A stretch of 64,000 nucleotides of DNA, taken from assembly GCA_026874595.1 (NCBI GenBank), contig CM049313.1:45538659-45602658 (forward strand), in the 5' to 3' direction. Below, piece by piece: positions 60,501 to 64,000 of this stretch (positions are counted from its first letter, which is position 1; each line of letters opens with the position of its first letter). The notes beneath the pieces were generated by a model. That model was not told where the DNA came from. It made no database searches and saw only the letters and a list, made by a program, of their open reading frames with translations. Made by a program: the position numbers and the translations under genes. Source of the DNA: Sipunculus nudus. Taxonomy: Eukaryota > Annelida > Sipuncula > Golfingiida > Sipunculidae.

Positions 60501-63500
60501 AAGCACCGGAGCTTCTACATACATACACAGATGGCATAAGTATATAGATATAGTGAAGAGGGCATTGTAGTCCATTCAAGTACATTTGATATATGAATGG
60601 TTTCAAGACAAATTACATTTAAACATACAGGTGGGTGTTTTTGTGGTAATTAATTAAGGACTCCACAGAATAAGTAATATTTTGTAAGCGTGTGCATGTG
60701 ACAACAGGTGTTTGCTTTAAATGTTACAAATTAAAGTTTGACAGTTGAGACATATAGTCCTGGCCATCCAACAGCGCCCAACAGGAAGAGGTTGGTTTTG
60801 AGTTGAAACAACATTTCGCTGAAAGGGTTAATTTATAATTCAACAAATAGAAAAGTATCTAGTGGTTATATGGTTGCAGGTGGTATTTCATGTGACTAAT
60901 GAAAAATTAAGTCCTAAATGCATGGCCACAATGTGCAACCCACAGGACTTCAAACAATCATTAAGTCTGTGACATTATTTTGTTTTTTTACAGTATAGAG
61001 CTACCGGTGTAGATGCAGTTATAAAATTATTCCTAATTCATATTCAAAGCATTTGTAGGGTTTGCTCATGTGTAATTGAATGTGACATGACTTGCACTGA
61101 ATATACTTAACATGGGTAAGGTGCTGCAGATCACTTGAAGTAATTAGTGTTGATTTACCATATTCAATTTATAATTAATATTCATGCAAACTTAAAAACT
61201 TAAATATATCAGTGGTGCTTATGACAGAGGTCATGCAGATTTCAAGTTTGCCTTGCAGATAGTTGTATCTGAGTGTCATATCATTTGTGGGCCACTCGTG
61301 TAGCTGGACTAAAAGATTAAAAATAATGGATTTCAAGTGTAACAGGATGTTGGAATGTCTTCCATTGTTGAAGATACCTTTACCCCATTAAGTATATGAA
61401 AATCTAGATTATTTAAAGGTATACCCTTTGTGCACTCCTGCATATTATTTTTCGTTTGTAGTCCATTGATAAGGTAGAATTTGATGGATTTTATTGGATC
61501 TTTTCTGATTAATGTTATTTCAAACCAGCTCATATGTGAGATATTGTCACAAACTGAGGTATATTTATAACCCAGCCTAGCTGCCACTAGCAGCAGGTGA
61601 CAAATTAAAGTTAGTGTGTCAGACATCTAGCTTGTTCATTAATCTGTGTGAAAACATGACAAAATGAGAGGAAGTAATCTTGTTATTTTAAAATGGGTGT
61701 CTTGGCTGCTGTGTGACACCTGATCACATTAGTGAGCTATTGCAGTGTTTTATTTCACAGATTATCCTAAGGCATGCACATTATAAAAAACATAGCATCA
61801 AATATGTTTCATCTATTTGGTGTTTCACTCTAACACTTACTGTTTTGTAATATTTTGCAAAGTAATATTACTTTAAGTGTCATAAGTCCCAGCCCAGTAT
61901 TCTCGCCACGTATTATACATTGCTGACACTTATTTCAATCACTTTACAAATTCCTCGACTAAAAGTGACAATTATATGGTGAAGAATACTTGGGTCAGGT
62001 TATGTTTAACTCCTGATAATCTTCAACGTTTCTTGTTGAGCTTGCATGTCTTAAATTTAACAAAATTTGTAATATGGCCAGTCTAATGTGTAAGTCAGCG
62101 AGGCTAATTAGCATATCATCAGTCATTACTCTAAAACAAGTCCAATTTATTTAATTTTTTACATATTAATTCACCAGATACAAAAAAGAATTTAACACAT
62201 AATTTGATCATATTGTGCAAACTAGCCTTGACTTTGATAGACCATGTATTTGGTAGGCAAATGAGTAATATTTGCCATGCATAATATACAGCCTTTGTAT
62301 ATATATGAAATCAGATCAAAGTGGTACATGAGAAGGGAAATATATGTTGACCTTATTTGTCAGTCACAGATATATTTGCTATTTATTTGATGTGAATAGT
62401 ACTAGATTATCTGTATATGTTATAAATTTTTTTTTCATAGCATTTCAAAGCAAGTTAAAATGTTTTGTTCAGAGCCACTTGACTTGGTAAGGTGACATCA
62501 CATGCATGCTTGCCCATTTTTCCTTCCCTTAAAACATCAAAACATATTGACCAGGTGGCTCTCTTGCAGTTTTCTTGCACTAGTGTACCAGCCAAACACA
62601 ACATACATATGCAGAGAGCTACCAAAATCAGATTTGTCTGCCATTCCTTCTTCAAGCATCTCAGCTCATTTCTCTTATATTGTCATTGCCTGGATTTTAC
62701 AGCATATAAGACGTGACCAGACAAGTTTTACCCAAGAAGACAATTCTATACCATCAAAGCTTTCTAAGTTCAAGGCAGACACCTGCAGTTAGGGAGCTCT
62801 CCAACAAAAGAGTAAATTTGCAGTCAGACGTTTCTTTGTTATCAGCTGAGGTTGACCAGATGTTTTACTTTGATATGCTTGTCCCTACCAAGTAATTAGC
62901 CCATGAAGTTTAAAAAGTTAACTTACTCTGGTTTGCCAGTGACCTTCTGGTTTAGGTTCCAAGCTTCAAACTAATGGTCATACGGTCAAACCAATTGGAA
63001 ACAGTTTGATCAGTTGGTACTTACAAAGGTTTTTCCTGATGCATGAATAATGATTGTTATTTGCAGATACTTCTCTATTATGTTAAGAAAATCCTACTGA
63101 TCAAAAGATTTCCTTTGTTATCTCTACTGTTACAGAATATAATTGCATGCTTCCTATTTTCTATTTTGTTATTTATTTGGCAACATGTAAGTTGATTAAA
63201 TTCAAATCAGCAATTTCTTTCTTTCATTTGGCACTATAAAATCATTATTTCCAGAAAATATTTAAAATGTTTGTTTTATGATAATGAGGAGTCCTTTTAG
63301 TATTCTTTCTTGACACATATTTAACATATTTTATTGTATTAGCAAATCAACTTCATATTTGCTGATTGGACAAAATATATGCCCCTTTTTTGAATTTTTT
63401 TAAAGAAACAACTGTTGTCAAATCAGAATTAAAAAGATCTTAAGAATCCCAAATCTGTAGAATAATTAATACAGGGTAAGCAGTAGTGAAAGCCTTCAGT

Positions 63501-64000
63501 TCTGTAAGGGCACATTTAATCTTCATTAGCAGGGACAAAACCACAGACTGAGTGCTTTGTTAATATTATGTATAAAGAAGGTATCAGCAGTGTATCAAAG
63601 AATTTTTTTATTTTTTTATAACCTCATCTGATTAGACAAGCATTAAAATTCATAAATTATTGGTAATCTTGTAAACTTGAATATCTAGATAGTAGAAAGG
63701 ATTAAATGTAAAAACCAGGTGCATATATTTTATTCTTATTCCTCAAAGTCATGCAAGATGCATACAAATTTATACTCAAATATTATTATAACTCTAGAGA
63801 TAATACCACCATGATCTTTATTTTCAAGACATCTAGACTGGTACCCTTCAAACAATATGCACATACCACCCTCTTGTGGCACAAATGAAAACAAGTGTAA
63901 GTGAAAGCTGGCAATGGAATGCTCAGTACACTGGTTGCCTTTATATCAGTGGGGCCTTATTTTCTGATTTTGTAGCTTCTAGTTGTTCCTTTTTCATGAT
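57578..64000. other. Repeat-poor stretch without recognised gene
   Basis: About 6.4 kb without any of the element families found elsewhere in the window. Short frames on both strands (58,269-58,577, 58,776-59,072, 61,333-61,626 and 62,455-62,895) overlap each other or lack domains and are not called. The contrast with the element-dense neighbour suggests intronic or otherwise constrained sequence, but nothing proves it. Confidence 0.45.

Noticed and set aside
62455-62895. Coding exon from overlapping open frames
   Set aside because: Four short frames on both strands overlap, with no recognisable protein similarity or convincing splice context.

Overview
This is metazoan nuclear DNA and reads as a graveyard of transposable elements. 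I find no intact protein-coding gene, no rRNA, no canonical tRNA gene and no CRISPR. The sequence is AT-rich with long intergenic or intronic stretches. Nearly every recognisable feature is a short non-autonomous element or a decayed remnant. Several families combine a tetranucleotide GTCC/GTCT microsatellite, a tandemly repeated core and a palindromic 3' end. That architecture is known from bivalve 'pearl' elements and from Helentron/DINE-1-type elements. With the tRNA-derived SINE and a CR1/L2-type LINE relic, this points to a lophotrochozoan, most likely a bivalve mollusc. The organism call is inference.

Layout. At 0-5 kb lies the 3' part of a CAGCTGA element, then a second element with a 336-bp tandem core split by a Harbinger-like transposon (2,338-4,002). 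At 6.5-6.9 kb is a miniature LTR element (TRIM) whose LTRs carry a tRNA-like Pol III promoter. At 7.5-11.3 kb are 'AACCTGTG' elements. A SINE lies at 12.8 kb, and a MITE interrupted by a 1.2-kb solo LTR at 13.6-15.1 kb. A second TRIM, with an unusually long antisense tRNA-Leu segment, lies at 19.0-19.5 kb. From 20.9 to 25.2 kb I recognise nothing. At 25.2-30.8 kb three CAGCTGA elements are nested in one another. At 32.8-36.2 kb are old element fragments, a MITE and a tandem block rich in AGGTCA half-sites. At 36.5-37.4 kb is a hAT-like element with a perfect 8-bp target duplication. At 39.2-40.6 kb, minus strand, is a degraded LINE reverse transcriptase, followed by a cluster of hairpins (40.7-40.9 kb) and a 42-bp minisatellite open on both strands (41.7-42.4 kb). 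A short canonical Helitron lies at 42.8-43.6 kb.

At 44.5-53.4 kb is a four-level nest: AACCTGTG element > CAGCTGA element (minus) > CAGCTGA element (plus) > Helitron. A separate solo LTR sits in the outermost element. At 53.9 kb is a solo TRIM LTR, and at 54.5-57.6 kb a mosaic CAGCTGA element holding another Helitron with its own insert. From 57.6 to 64 kb the sequence is repeat-poor and unrecognised.

The strongest observations are these. (1) Two TRIM families have different primer sites (tRNA-Pro and tRNA-Leu) but share a Pol III tRNA-like module in their LTRs. (2) The 12-bp palindrome GGTGGCGCCACC occurs 11 times exactly in otherwise different element families, after a similar preceding module. 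(3) Insertion order can be read directly because removing an insert restores the host sequence or its repeat period. All family names rest on termini, target duplications and motifs read by eye; no database search was possible.
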